From the NCBI RefSeq assembly GCF_020921035.1, contig NC_063155.1, forward strand, positions 30,559,294-30,623,293: 64,000 bases of DNA. The letters are read 5' to 3'. Position 1 is the first letter of the stretch. Each line of letters starts with the position of its first letter. A model generated the notes under the pieces. That model did not search any database. It was not told the origin of the DNA and saw nothing but the letters and a program-made list of their open reading frames with translations. Of this stretch, positions 1 through 10,479 are shown piece by piece. Both the position numbers and the translations under genes were made by a program. Origin of the DNA: Rhodamnia argentea. Taxonomy: Eukaryota; Streptophyta; Magnoliopsida; Myrtales; Myrtaceae.

Positions 1-362
1 ATGCTCGAGTTTTATTGTAATGGCAAGCTTGAGCCACTTGATCATCGTTATTAGAATTTGAAGACCATTTGTTCTCAGTTGAAGACCAACGGTTTGAGTG
101 AGATCCAAACCATGAATTTCAGCAGTGAGGACGCAATTTCTGCGGTTGATTACACAAAAAAAAAAAAAAATTGACCAAGCAATTAAAATGGTGTTTTCTC
201 TATTGTTTCTCTTCCTTCTTTAATTTTGCAGTAACCAAATGAGCGAATCGAACTAATAAAATAGAGATATTTTGTTTTGGTGGAAGTCGATTTTGCAGTC
301 CACCGAACCATAACGCCTCTATGCTATCCATGGAGGAGCTCCGACAGTGCCACCACTAGCTT

Positions 363-657
363 AGGGTGCGCATGGCAACACTTCTACTCCGAAAATGATT
401 TTTTTTTTATCAAAAATTGATTTTTCTACTTCTATTTTTGAGCATAAATTGATTTTTCTACTTTTGAAGAGAAGTAATTTTTTTTTAAATTTTTTCGAAT
501 GGCTCTAAAACTACTTCTTGAGCACTCCAGATATAGAAAAGTGAAGTTGTGTAACTAAACGAATATCCGCTTCAGAAGTTGCATTAATAAACAAATTTCT
601 GCTCTCGAAACAGTCATAGAGCCTAAATTCTAGGCCAGAAATGTTGCCATGCGCGCC
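363..657. mobile_element. hAT-like non-autonomous TIR element (MITE)
   Basis: The ends are inverted repeats: the left end reads AGGGTGCGCATGGCAACA and the right end, reverse-complemented, reads GGCGCGCATGGCAACA. The flanking 8-mers ACTAGCTT (355-362) and TTTAGCTT (658-665) match at 6 of 8 positions, as expected for an old 8-bp hAT target duplication. The interior is AT-rich and non-coding. The hAT assignment rests on target length and is an inference. Confidence 0.6.
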
Positions 658-834
658 TTTAGCTTTCTTGAAGCTTGCAAAAAAATGAAAAAGATGTTGA
701 TCATAACCAAATGCAAAAGATATCACCACAAGAAGGAGAAGCTTCGGCAGGAGAATGGATACCAAACACGGTCCACCTTCGCTCGAAGCTCTCTTCTCCT
801 TCCTCAAAAGCACGCAAGAATTCCATTTTCCGCA

Positions 835-1045
835 TAATACTATGAATCACGTGTTTTCTATTTTTTTTATATTTTTCGTGATTGGTCCTGATTGATTGTT
901 AACCGATGTTAGAGATATTTTTTTTTTAGTTTTTCTTGATTGGTTCTGATTGATTGCTAACTCACATTATGCCGTAAATCTATAAATAGGCTCATGTACT
1001 CTTCATTTGATAGTATACAATAATTGCACTTTTCTCTTTCTTTTA
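835..1045 (+). mobile_element. Possible solo-LTR relic (LTR retrotransposon, family unknown)
   Basis: The stretch has an LTR-like promoter region: CTATAAATAGG near 980, then a T/C-rich leader with TACAATAATTG. Upstream, GATTGGTYCTGATTGATTG occurs twice (about 880 and 940). No clear TG/CA ends or target duplication were found, so the boundaries are approximate. It could also be an orphan promoter. Confidence 0.3.
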
Positions 1046-2630
1046 GGCACATTCTCCGGGCTCGATAGCATGCAATTGCATAGAGAAACTAAATAGGAAT
1101 TATAAAAGTCAAAATAAAGAAAAAGAGTTTAGGCAAAATATGCAAGCCGACGTAGTTTTTGCTTAACTGTGAATCTCGAGTCCTGGTAGTCTAGGATATG
1201 CCTTGCTTGTCCGGCCCATTTGTAGCTAGTTTGATTAGCGGGATTCCTGCATTTGGCTTTTTTCTTTCCTTTTCGTTTGTTTTTGTCATTTGGCCCCTTT
1301 TTACTTGATACGAATGGAGGACGACCAACCAAGCTATCATGACCCAAAAAAAAAAAAAAATTGGGCGACCCTGCATGATTGAATGAAGGTACTGAGAAAT
1401 TCAATCGAGAAACATTTTTCCTAAAGAGGTGACTCGACTGTATTATGCGCGAGTCCTAATCCTATCTACGGGGCACATCTGATTAAAATTCATCGTGCCG
1501 ATTCACAAATTAATAACGTTTTAACTAGAAACCCCCATCGTGCTCAGCCAAGCGAGATCCAATTCGAATTCTCGCAGCCAATCTGTCTCGGGTTTTCGCA
1601 ATAGAAACGCAAAAATTACGTGGTCAAGCACGGGCACGAGATTCGACCGAAAAAGGAAAGCCTTATTAAAAGAACAACCTTTGTTTGTCTGGCCCATCTG
1701 CCATAAAACAGTGAAGCCTAATCCGCAACCAATTTTGGGGCATGGGCCTTCAAGTTGAGCCGGGCCTCCTGATTAGGTTCTAATTTTGGGGTGCATTTGA
1801 TTCAGCTTTGGTGGATGTATACGAAAGACTTTATGTTAAAAGAGGTTTTTCAATTGCATATTTTCGAAGTGCAAATAGCGTTTGGTAAAGTGTAATTTAA
1901 AAATGCATTGAGAAATAAATTTAATTTAAACGGTGTTTCAACAAATTACACTTGTAAAGGGTTTTTATCTATTTCGAAAAAATAAAACGAACTCATAAGC
2001 TTCACCGGACACCGACGACCTAGATTTGGCATCAACAGCAACCTCATGCGAGAGCCGCTTAGGGCAGCACGACCTCGATGAGGGGTCGCCGACACCAGAT
2101 CTAGTTTGTTGGTGGTCGTATCGAACGTCGTCGGTGAAGTAACGCAAAGCAGAAAATAGTGAGGTTATTTTCGAAGTTTCGAAAATTTAGCAAGGACAAA
2201 ATTGAAAAAACAAAAAGCCTTAATATTAGGAAATGCTAAGGTCCAAAGCTCCTACGAACTTGCCTTAGGATAAAACACTCTAAAAGACTTAGAGTGTGTG
2301 TGGCTTAGCATTTTAAAAGTCCCTTGGGAAAAAGTTTAGGATGCTTGATAATTATTTTCAATGGGTTTTGGGAAAACTGGCCTTGGAAAAGTTCAAAGCT
2401 CAATGCTAGTTTCAGCATTCACTAGCATTGAGCTTTCAACTTTTCCGGAATGGTGAAGATCCCCAATTAATGAAAATTAGTCAGTCATCTATTTTTCTCT
2501 CAAAAACCTATTAAAAATTCATTTTTACCTTTTTAAAAAAAAGTGAAACCCTAGATCTACTTATCTTCTTAAGAGAGGGCAGTCGACGAGGCCATATTTG
2601 GCCGGCGAAGGTGCGATGAAAGGCCGGCGA
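1046..2630. other. Gene-free interval
   Basis: Open frames here are short and lack recognisable domains. The sequence is AT-rich with poly-A/T runs and scattered GC-rich pieces. I see no gene, RNA or intact element. Confidence 0.5.
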
Positions 2631-2633
2631 GGT

Positions 2634-2855
2634 CGCACGACCTATGTGACCCTCAGCCGATGATCCGAGCCCTTCATCCAAGGGTTTGTTTTTTTAATAA
2701 GAAAATAAAAATTACAGCGAAGAAGTCTTTTGCAATTTTTTTTTTCGCGACCTAGGTGACCCTTAGCCGATGATTTGAGCCCTTCGTCAGAGGGTTCGAT
2801 TTTTTTAATAATAAAATAAAAATTACAGCAAAAAAGGCCTTTGCAATTTTTTTTT
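2634..2855. repeat. Tandem direct repeat, two units of about 110 bp
   Basis: Unit 1 (about 2634-2740) and unit 2 (about 2749-2855) share the order GACCTANGTGACCCTNAGCC, GAGCCCTTC, AATAAAATAAAAATTACAGC, TTTGCAATTTTTTTT. They differ by scattered substitutions. No coding potential is seen. Confidence 0.75.
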
Positions 2856-3149
2856 TTTTTTGCCAGACACTACTGAACTCAAAATTGCTTTACAATGGAT
2901 TTTTTTTACCAAATACAATTTGTATATTTCTAAAGCCTTTTAGGTTAATGGCCTCTGTATTTTTTCAAGGCTCATTTTCAAAGCCGTAACGAACGCAGCC
3001 TTAACCTCTTTAGAGAAGAAAAAAACAAAAAAACTTGCCAAACGCTTTAGCACGTGTCCAAGGTAGAGGCCGAAGGGCCTTGCCAAACGCGACCTAACAC
3101 TGGTGTGTATAGCATGGCCACACCATCAACTGGTTATGTGCCTTCAAAC

Positions 3150-3790
3150 CACCATGTTTAGATGGACGCAAGAATGGCCCGTTTATAGCACTCGCCTTGT
3201 GATTTGGAGTTTGTGGCGTACTCTGTCGGGTAGAAGAGGGAGCTTCTGCTTTTGTTGTAGTTCTTCGTGGGACTAAACCTCTTTTTACTCTTGGTTTGCG
3301 GTTAGTGGGGTTCCGTCGCCCCCATCATTTTCGCCTCTTCAAGCGATAAAGGTTTCCACGTAAATCTCTGTGTTATTATTTTCTTTGAATCCTTTTCTTG
3401 TTGCTTCCATTAGTTGTTGTGCTGGTTGTGGGTTGCCTTGGTTGGAAGGGTACTTGCTTCCTCACAGGTGGGATCGAGCGCAAGGTTTGGTGAGCCCTAG
3501 GTGTTTGTGAAAATTCCTAGGTGGTGTATGGAGGTGAAGACTAGTAGAATGGTGAGCCTTGAATGGTGCCGCCTATAGAACGTGGAAGGACAAGATACCT
3601 GTTTTGCTTTCTTGCAAGGAAATGCATGATCCTATAGAGGGCGACGAGGCCAAGTCTAATTACATCCATGAACAATGGAAGGTACTTGAACGGGAGTGTG
3701 GGGTTTCGTTGGGCATTATCATTGCCATCCCTGGGCTCCTTTGATCTTTTGGTTCCCATCTCCTGGCAAATGGATAATCGTTGCCACAAC
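3150..3790 (+). mobile_element. Ty1/Copia-type retrotransposon relic (leader plus gag start)
   Basis: Around 3545-3690 a frame reads LNGAAYRTWKDKI and continues into a stretch resembling the N-terminal part of Copia gag (a small-residue/Y/xxW motif, then a Trp before a leucine-rich segment). Upstream sequence is T/G-rich and leader-like. The element is broken and only its 5' portion is present. It looks old. Boundaries are approximate. Confidence 0.5.
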
Positions 3791-4500
3791 AACACCCTTA
3801 AAAATTAAGAAACCGTTATGCTAGCCGGATCCTACGAGAAACAATTGATATCGTTTTCCAACACTAGGTGGAGTTATGAAGTTTCTTTTTACTCTATTGA
3901 TATCGTCATCCATTGATCGCGAGACTTTCAAGATTTCGCATCACTATTGCGCTTCCATTCACTCAGGAACACTTTCTAGATATGTCCTTCCCTAGCACTT
4001 CATTTGGGATAGGGATTAACAATTCCCCCTTGTATGGATTGGAGCACGTAAAGCCCATCTATAAAGTGAATAAAAGAAGCCATCCTTTGCTGCGGGTATC
4101 GCAACTTGGCTTGGTCCTGATCACTTTCTTAGAAATATGAGCTAATGATAGAGCGAATCTGTCCAGGGGTTCTCTACCAAGAGCAGGAATGCTCTTTTGC
4201 TATGTATTGTGGACTGCTTGGTTGATTTACAACACTTTGTATAGAAGTTACGATATGCAAAAAGGTATAATTCATTATGATTCCATAATCTGTCCCTGAG
4301 TGACCATAGAACTGCCCATATATTATGAGAAGCAATTTCATTAACCCTCCAGTACAAAAATTATTCATTGCATCGAATATCCAATGTTGTACAGTAGAGT
4401 AGACGGTCTATCACCGTGCATCATTCAACGCACAAACATGCATAGAAGCTTCCAAATTCGTATGCATACAATAAGATGAGAAAAACAACTGTAATTTCTC

Positions 4501-4968
4501 TCATTTTTTGTCTGGATAGACTACATTATATTCCATCTTATACTTACACAGAGGGCAAGTATACGAGAAAGAATAGAGTCCTCCTCTATGCCCGCATGAC
4601 GGACAATTACCTGGGTACGAAATCGGGATGCCCATTGGCGGCAGCTTGGCGGGTGGAGCGGGATCTTTCTTGGGCGTCTCCTTAGGTGGAGCCGGATCCT
4701 TCTTCGGCGTAGCAGCAGGAGCTGGTGTCACTGACTTTGCAGCGGAAGCAGATGCCAAGGCCGCTCTTTTCCGGATCTTCTTCTCCCTCCTCCAGATGTA
4801 GTAGAAAAGGAAACCGCAGAATATGATGATAACAATGACTACGCTGACAATGACCCACGTCGGAGTGTTATTGTCGTCGGATGATACAGAATTTGGATCG
4901 ACCCATGCCGATGGAGGAGGAAAGTACTGGGAATCCGGATAAGTTTGCGGATAGTTACTGTTCTCCAT
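4501..4968 (-). CDS. Small single-pass membrane protein with C-terminal double CxxC (copy A)
   Basis: A 155-aa protein I cannot assign to a named family. In order it has a Pro/Tyr-rich N-terminus (1-35); one hydrophobic segment (about 38-58); a strongly basic stop (RREKKIRKR, 60-68); a Lys/Pro/Ala linker (70-115) with repeated KKDPAPP; and a C-terminal module with Cys122/Cys125 and Cys138/Cys141, ending YPDKK. The Cys pairs look like a small zinc ribbon (inference). Predicted topology is N-out with a cytosolic metal-binding tail. The ATG at 4968 is chosen because copies B and C also begin MEN there; a splice-acceptor-like CAG lies 10 bp upstream. It is the intact member of the pair A/B, with copy C further along. 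LITAF-type proteins also use CxxC with a hydrophobic span, but the order differs. Confidence 0.8.
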   Translation of the reverse strand: MENSNYPQTYPDSQYFPPPSAWVDPNSVSSDDNNTPTWVIVSVVIVIIIFCGFLFYYIWRREKKIRKRAALASASAAKSVTPAPAATPKKDPAPPKETPKKDPAPPAKLPPMGIPISYPGNCPSCGHRGGLYSFSYTCPLCKYKMEYNVVYPDKK

Positions 4969-5153
4969 CAAGAAAACTCTGCACAGTTCAATGCAAGCGG
5001 TGAGTTTACAAACATATTCCGGGCATCAATTCATAAGGCCATAACTTTGTTTCATCATCAATTCATAAGTAGTTGCTTGCACATACCTGATACCTTCACA
5101 AGAAGAACCCAGCAAACCAGGGAACGATGTGGTTGCTCTAATTCTTACTCGAC
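4969..5153 (-). other. Probable 5' UTR with intron for copy A
   Basis: On the minus strand a candidate non-coding exon (5094-5153, 60 nt) is flanked by TTTGCAG and GTATCAGG. An acceptor GTGCAG lies just before the AGTTTTCTTG leader and ATG (leader 4969-4978). The equivalent exon in copy B (7751-7811, 61 nt) keeps TTTGCAG at its start and GTGAGTG at its end. This supports a spliced transcript; it was not tested with RNA. Confidence 0.5.
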
Positions 5154-5596
5154 CTGCAAAGAAGTGAGAATTTTCCTTTGGGGTTGGGGCCTCTCGATAT
5201 AATGGCTCTCTATCCCTGTGGTGTGTGTATTGGGGTGTCTTGGTCAAGTCTTCGCTTACTTTATTGTGAAGTACGTGAGATGTAATGATTGAAGACGACA
5301 GGACGAAGAGTTTGGGAAGCTTCATATCACTTACCAAACACTCACGATTTGAGATTAACCTAATCACTTGCAGATACAAAGCATGAGGACCTCAAATCCC
5401 GGACGGTGCTTCGACGGGACTTGAGGGTGGACGCTTTTACTCTTTGAGTCTTGAGAAAGGACGCCAGAAATGCGAAGCATTTCAACTCCGAAGGTTCTTT
5501 AGTTAAGAGACATTATCACTATCGTTCATTGAATTTGAGAATTTACACATGCTCATCACAATTGTCTTTCTTCGTGGAGCATATGGTAGGAATAGT

Positions 5597-5960
5597 GGAA
5601 AAATTGTTCAAAAAACATTTTGTCAATTCAGTTCTATACCTTTTAATTTTGTCGGTTGAGTCCTAAATTTTTTCATATTTTATCAATTGAGTCCATCTGG
5701 TTAATCTTGATAAGAAATTGCTGACATGAACATTAGGTGTTCTATGTGGCATGATCGGTGTTAATGGGACAATTCTTAATAATATTTTTTATTTCCACTT
5801 TTCTTTTCTTTGATTTTTTCTTCACAAAGTGGCCGGCCACTGGCCCCTCGCTGGTCGCTGGTGAGGACCATGATGCTCTAAAAACAAAGAAAAGGAAAGG
5901 AAAAAAATAAGAAATTAAAAAAAATTAAAATATTATTAAAAATTATTTACGTTAGTGTCT
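5597..5960. mobile_element. MULE-like TIR element, family A, partial copy
   Basis: The left arm follows the family pattern: GGAAAAATTGTTCAAAAAA, CAATTCAGT, AATTGAGTCC, GAAATTGCTGACATG, TATGTGGCATGATCGG. A GC-rich core with GGCCGGCCACTGG follows. The right arm is missing and the element runs into another GC-rich repeat. It sits directly at the upstream edge of duplication unit 1. Confidence 0.6.
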
Positions 5961-6600
5961 ATCGCGGGGGGGTCGTGACGGCCTTAGGCGACGGTTGTCG
6001 CGGCCTCAACGACTACAAGTGAGGGCGCGAGGGCTCTTGTAGATCGGGGCGAGGGCTCCCGCGGTCCCGTTGGCCATGAGGGAGGCGGCCCTTGCCTAGA
6101 CCTGGCGAGGGACGTTGCACCCTCGGCCGTGGTCAATGAAGCCCCCTCGACCACTACCGACAATGCCATGGCCCTCGCCCTTGCTCATGGCCGGCGAGGC
6201 TTCAAGGGCCCTCTCTCGTGGCCGCCGGGGTGACGACGACCGTGGCCGCCGAGAGCCCTCACGGTGACCCTCGTCGGCCATGGGTGAAATTCAAGCTGCT
6301 GCTTCTTTTTCTTCTTCTTTTTTTTCCCAAAAAATATTAAATAATTAAAATAAAAATATCAACATAAATAAAAAAATTCCATGAAATATTAAAAAATATA
6401 AAAAAATTTCACGTGTTACTAAAAAGTAAATAAAATAATAATAAAAAGTTCATGTAAGACGACTTGCTAGAAATGGCACTTAAGTTAACGGTTTTGTTCC
6501 GATGTGACACTCAAGTAAACGGAGAAAAATTTGTGGTACTCAAATGAATGTCATACAAAAGTTATGGCTCTCCCGGTGTATTTATCTCAAGGTAGATTCC
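5961..6600. repeat. GC-rich block with AT-rich arm (TIR-element debris)
   Basis: About 300 bp of GC-rich sequence made of GGC/GAGGG-like words is followed by AT-rich sequence. An arm then carries GGCACTTAAGTTAACGG and GACACTCAAGTAAACGG. Similar short-phrase arms end the element near 12774-13677. Open frames here are low-complexity Ala/Arg/Pro strings and are not genes. Confidence 0.4.
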
Positions 6601-6736
6601 TGCTTGACAATTCGCACTTCATTTTTAAAATAAGAACTAATAATTGTTTCCGTACGGATTGGAGTATGAGTATGAAAGGCCAATGTCAAAAAAAAAAAAA
6701 GAATAAACAGTCCTTTCTTTTGGGCGGGCATTGTCA

Positions 6737-8230
6737 TGTGGCTTAGTCCCGATCGCTTCTTCGGGAATAGGAGACAATAGTAGAGCAAATCCGTCAGAGA
6801 GTACACCTCGATCGGCAATATGCTCTTTTACCATGTACGTGAATTACTCGGTTGATTTACGGATCTGCAAAAAAATTCAAAAAGTAATTTATTGTGATCC
6901 GAAAACCTATGTCACAAATAGATTATAGAACTCGTCAATACCTCCAACACAAAAGTCATTTATTGCATCGAATTTCTAATGTTGTACAGTAGAGGAGACG
7001 ATCTGTCACCGTGCACCATTCAAGTTTCAACACATAAGCATGCGTAGAAGCTTCCGAACTAATTACATGTTGTCCTTTTTGTCTGATTTATTGTCTGGAT
7101 ACACTAGAGTGTATTCCATCTTCATACTTGCCCAGAGGGCAGGTATGTGAGAGAGAATAAATTCCTCCTCTATGCCGGCACGCCGGACAATCGCCGGGGA
7201 ACGAAATCGGGATGCCCACTGGCGGCGGCTTAGCAGGTGGAGCCAGATCAAGCTGGCTTTGCCGGTGGCTTTGCGGCCGGGGCAGGTGGCGCGGCCGCTT
7301 TTCTCCAGATTTTCTTCTCTCGCCGCAGGATGAAGTAGACAAGGAAACCCAAGAATATGAGGAGGACAATCACTATGCTGACGATGACCCACGTCGGAGT
7401 GTTGCAGTTGTCGTCGTCGTCGTCGGACGGCGCTGAATTCGGATCGATCCATCCCGATGGAGGAGGGAAGTAGGGGAAACCCGGATAATTCGGTCGAGGG
7501 TTATTCTCCATCAAGGAAACTCTATGGATAAATGCAAGCATCAGAGTTCACAAACATAACACAAAACATCAATTCATACGGAAAGAAAAGGTAATAACTC
7601 ATCAAGAACATGGTACCAAATGAGCAAAGAAACCCTTTTCGATCGCGACGCGAACCGAGAAGATTATACGACCCGAGCGCGAGATGGAGATGATCGATAA
7701 CAGGACTTCAACAAGATTAAATATAGGTGGAAGGAGGTGCTGGCACTCACCTTAACAAGAAGAACTGAGCGAACAGGGGTGGTGATGTTATTGCGATAAT
7801 TCTTCCACAACCTGCAAAGATAAGCGAGAGTTTTCGTTAGGTGAGCTCTCATTGTAGTGGGTGGGTGTGCTTTGGTCAGCTCGTCCACACTTTTTTCTTA
7901 TGGTGAGACGCAAGACGTGATGGTTGAAGGCGACAGCAGAAAGACTTTGTTTGGGAAAAATTTTATATCACGCAACAAACGGAATGATGTTTTTCATAGA
8001 TACAAACAAACGAGGAAAGCATCCAATCCCGGACGGTGCTTCGACGAAGGACGCGAAACGATTGAGGTTGGACTCTTCCGAGTCTTTGACAAGGAACGCT
8101 AGAGACGCGAAGCATTTTAACTCCACAAGCTCTTTATTTGAGTGACGTAATTACGATTTTTCCATTGAATTCGAGTTTTTACACAATCTCATAATCGTCT
8201 TTCTTCACGTAGCATATGGGAGGAATAGGC
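6737..8230. repeat. Tandem duplication, unit 2
   Basis: This is the partner of 4105-5596. Both edges are recognisable: GGCTTAGTCCCGATCGCTTC at the start and AGCATATGGGAGGAATAGG at the end. It carries the damaged copy B. As with unit 1, a family A element follows its upstream edge. Confidence 0.85.
7063..7511 (-). pseudogene. Small CxxC membrane protein, copy B, frameshifted
   Basis: The start (MEN at 7511), Pro/Tyr-rich N-terminus, Asp-rich run, hydrophobic segment and basic RREKK stop all match copy A. The reading frame then changes in the Pro/Ala linker near 7250 and again near 7112, where an extra base is present relative to copy A (CTTCATACTTG against CTTATACTTA). The fourth Cys of the module is also replaced by Gly. 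The residual end reads MEYTLVYPDNK. Two frame changes plus loss of a metal ligand argue for a pseudogene. A sequencing error could explain one change but hardly all of them. Confidence 0.75.
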
Positions 8231-8244
8231 CGAGAATCGGAAAA

Positions 8245-8838
8245 GTTAAAAAAAAAGTCATAAACTTATTGCATTGGTACCAATTCAGTGCTAAACATTT
8301 CAATTGGACCAATTTAATCTTAAACTTTTTTGCATAAAAAAAACCAATTTAGTTTATTCGGCTAATTTAGGCTGGAAATCGCCGACGTAGATACCAATCA
8401 TCTTACGCGGCATAACCGGCGGTGCCGTCATTTTTTATTTTTTGAATTCTTTGAAATTTTTTCCATTCCCCTTTTCTTTTTGCTAGTGGCGGGTCGTCGA
8501 GCCTCGCCCTCGCCCATGCAGGGGGGCTCGAGCGAGGGTCGACCTTGCCGGATCTCGAGAGAGGGCCTTACCAAGGCCCCGGTGCAACCAGGCAACGTCG
8601 ATCCTCCTTGGGCGTAGCCTATGGCCGGTAGCTAGCGACCGACCACCGGCAATGCAAAAAGAAAAGTAGAAAGGGGAAAAAAAGAAAAAAAAATTATAAA
8701 AATTATAAAAAAATGTCAACTTTTGCGCCGATCATACCACGTAGGATGACCGAATTCCACATCAACGATTTTCTGCTTAAATTGGCCGAATTAATTGAAT
8801 TGGTACAAACCCAAAAATGTTTAAAACTACATTGATCA
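8245..8838. mobile_element. MULE-like TIR element, family A
   Basis: AT-rich inverted arms flank a GC-rich core (about 8487-8655). The left arm has AAAAAGTCATAAACTTATTG, GGCTGGAAATCGCCGACGTA and CTTACGCGGCATAACCGG. The right arm has the complements, such as GATCATACCACGTAGGATGA and ATTTTCTGCTTAAATTGGCC. The outermost right end is eroded. Confidence 0.65.
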
Positions 8839-8979
8839 ATAACACAATAGCCTTTTTGAATGGGATTGAGTACAAAGATGTACAATATGGTCAGCACTGA
8901 TTTTTGTATATGTGCTATTACTCCAACAATATGTCATTTGGACAAGAGTCGTGGAAGGAAAAGAGTTAAAGTAAGAATT

Positions 8980-9270
8980 TAGGATAATGATACAAATAGT
9001 CCCTGAATTTTGGGCCAATGAACAATGTGGTTCATGAACTTTTAATTTATTCATTATGGTCCCCGAACTTCAACCTAATTGCATGTGTTCCCCTGACCTT
9101 TAATTTATTCGATATGGTCCATGGATTTTTTATGCATGTTCAACTTGGCCCTGAACTATATGAAAATATTCAATGTTGTCCTTCTATTTATTCGAGTTTA
9201 GGAATCACACTGAACAAATTAAAATTTCAGGGATCATATTATAATTTTGGGTCAAAATTCAAAGATCATT
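8980..9270. repeat. Diverged arm-like repeat with internal duplication
   Basis: The phrase CTTTTAATTTATTC-TATGGTCC occurs twice (about 9038 and 9096) among TIR-arm-like words such as AATAGTCCCTGAATTTTG and CCCTGAACTATATG. It resembles half of a TIR element of a type other than family A. Confidence 0.4.
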
Positions 9271-9764
9271 TGCACAATTTTGGCAAAAAATTTGTACTTC
9301 GGCATGAATTGCTTCCTTCTTTTTTATGTTGCTGTGACTGCTCGGTGCTAGTTGACAATGCACTAATCCCCCGAATGTGGCAGTTTCCATATCTCTACCA
9401 TATCGTCTAATTAGTCACACACGCTATGACTATTGGAGATGACACTGAAGAAGTGATGACAGTAGGGCCGAATTGAGTGGCTGTAGGATTAATTATTTCT
9501 TGGAAATGCTTAGGCTGCGTTTGATCGTTCGGATAAAACTAAGTCTTAGTTGATTGTACCATTGCTCTTGGCAGTTGTTTTGATGTTGGAAGAAGGGACC
9601 TCAATTACCAAATGATGAAAACTCGTGCTCTCTTCCGTTCATGCGTTTCTTTACTTCCCCTAATTGCATGAATCGGACGAGAGCTGACAATTTTATACCA
9701 CAACAAGGAGAGAAATGAGAAATTTGAGAACTACAGTGTACTTCAGTTGTGCCCAGTTTTATTT

Positions 9765-10217
9765 CTAGTCGGGGTATTGTACGTGGACTCCAACTTCTTT
9801 CCTATAGCTACACGATAGGCATCTGAACTTCCCATGATACAACCCTCCGTGGTATGGACACGACGGACAAGTACTTGGCAGCACCGGCCCTGCACCACAA
9901 CAAGGACCGGGCCCCTTAACTGTCAGAGCATGCGGTTGCGGTGTCTTTGTAGCTGGCGGTCTTGCTGATGACGACGTTGTTGGGGCTGGCTTCGCATCAT
10001 CGGATGTCGAAGACAGGGTTGTCTCTTTGTCGCGACGTTTCAGGAATATGTAAAGAATGCAGCAGAGCAAGAGAACGGCGATGCCTATGGCCACTTTGAC
10101 CCACGTCGGCATTTGCGACGTTGACGATGAGGCCGACGAGGGATTGAGCCATGCCGGTGTTGGTGGCGGGTAGTTTTGGAAGCTGGGAGTTTCAGGTTGG
10201 CAACAAGTGTTCTCCAT
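9765..10217 (-). CDS. Small single-pass membrane protein with C-terminal double CxxC (copy C)
   Basis: A 150-aa diverged paralogue of copies A and B. It begins MENTCCQPE and has a YPPPTPAW segment matching YFPPPSAW of copy A. One hydrophobic span lies at about 40-59, followed by KRRDKE. A Ser/Thr/Pro linker (70-105) replaces the Lys/Pro linker of copy A. The C-terminal module has Cys117/Cys120 and Cys133/Cys136 with HGGLY between them, ending VQYPD. Extra cysteines sit at 5-6, 52-53 and 106-107. The ATG at 10217 is chosen by alignment with the MEN start of the other copies. The gene lies outside the 2.63-kb duplication, so it is an older relative. Function unknown. Confidence 0.75.
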   Translation of the reverse strand: MENTCCQPETPSFQNYPPPTPAWLNPSSASSSTSQMPTWVKVAIGIAVLLLCCILYIFLKRRDKETTLSSTSDDAKPAPTTSSSARPPATKTPQPHALTVKGPGPCCGAGPVLPSTCPSCPYHGGLYHGKFRCLSCSYRKEVGVHVQYPD

Positions 10218-10479
10218 GCGAGCTTTGCCACCTGGAGATTGAAAGGGAGATTTCATTTTCTCTTCCAAATCAAGTCGAAAAACCCTTCTCCGATAACAGT
10301 CAGCAAATGCAAACGCGCATGTTTACTTAAGAAGAGAGAGAGAGAGAGAGATGTGGGAACGGAACTTACAGAGAGCGGTGCAAAAGAGAGAGACACAGAA
10401 GAAAAGTCAACTCGAGGAGTTCTATGAGCTCCCGCAGCAGTGACATGTTCATACATTTGACGAAGATGATGAAATTAAA

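Larger units (their letters stand above)
4105..5596. repeat. Tandem duplication, unit 1
   Basis: This block is similar along its length to 6737-8230. Shared anchors include TTGCATCGAAT and TGTTGTACAGTAGAG downstream of the gene, the coding region itself, a short non-coding exon, and CCCGGACGGTGCTTCGACG and AGCATATGG upstream. Unit spacing is about 2.63 kb. It carries the intact small membrane-protein gene. Confidence 0.85.
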
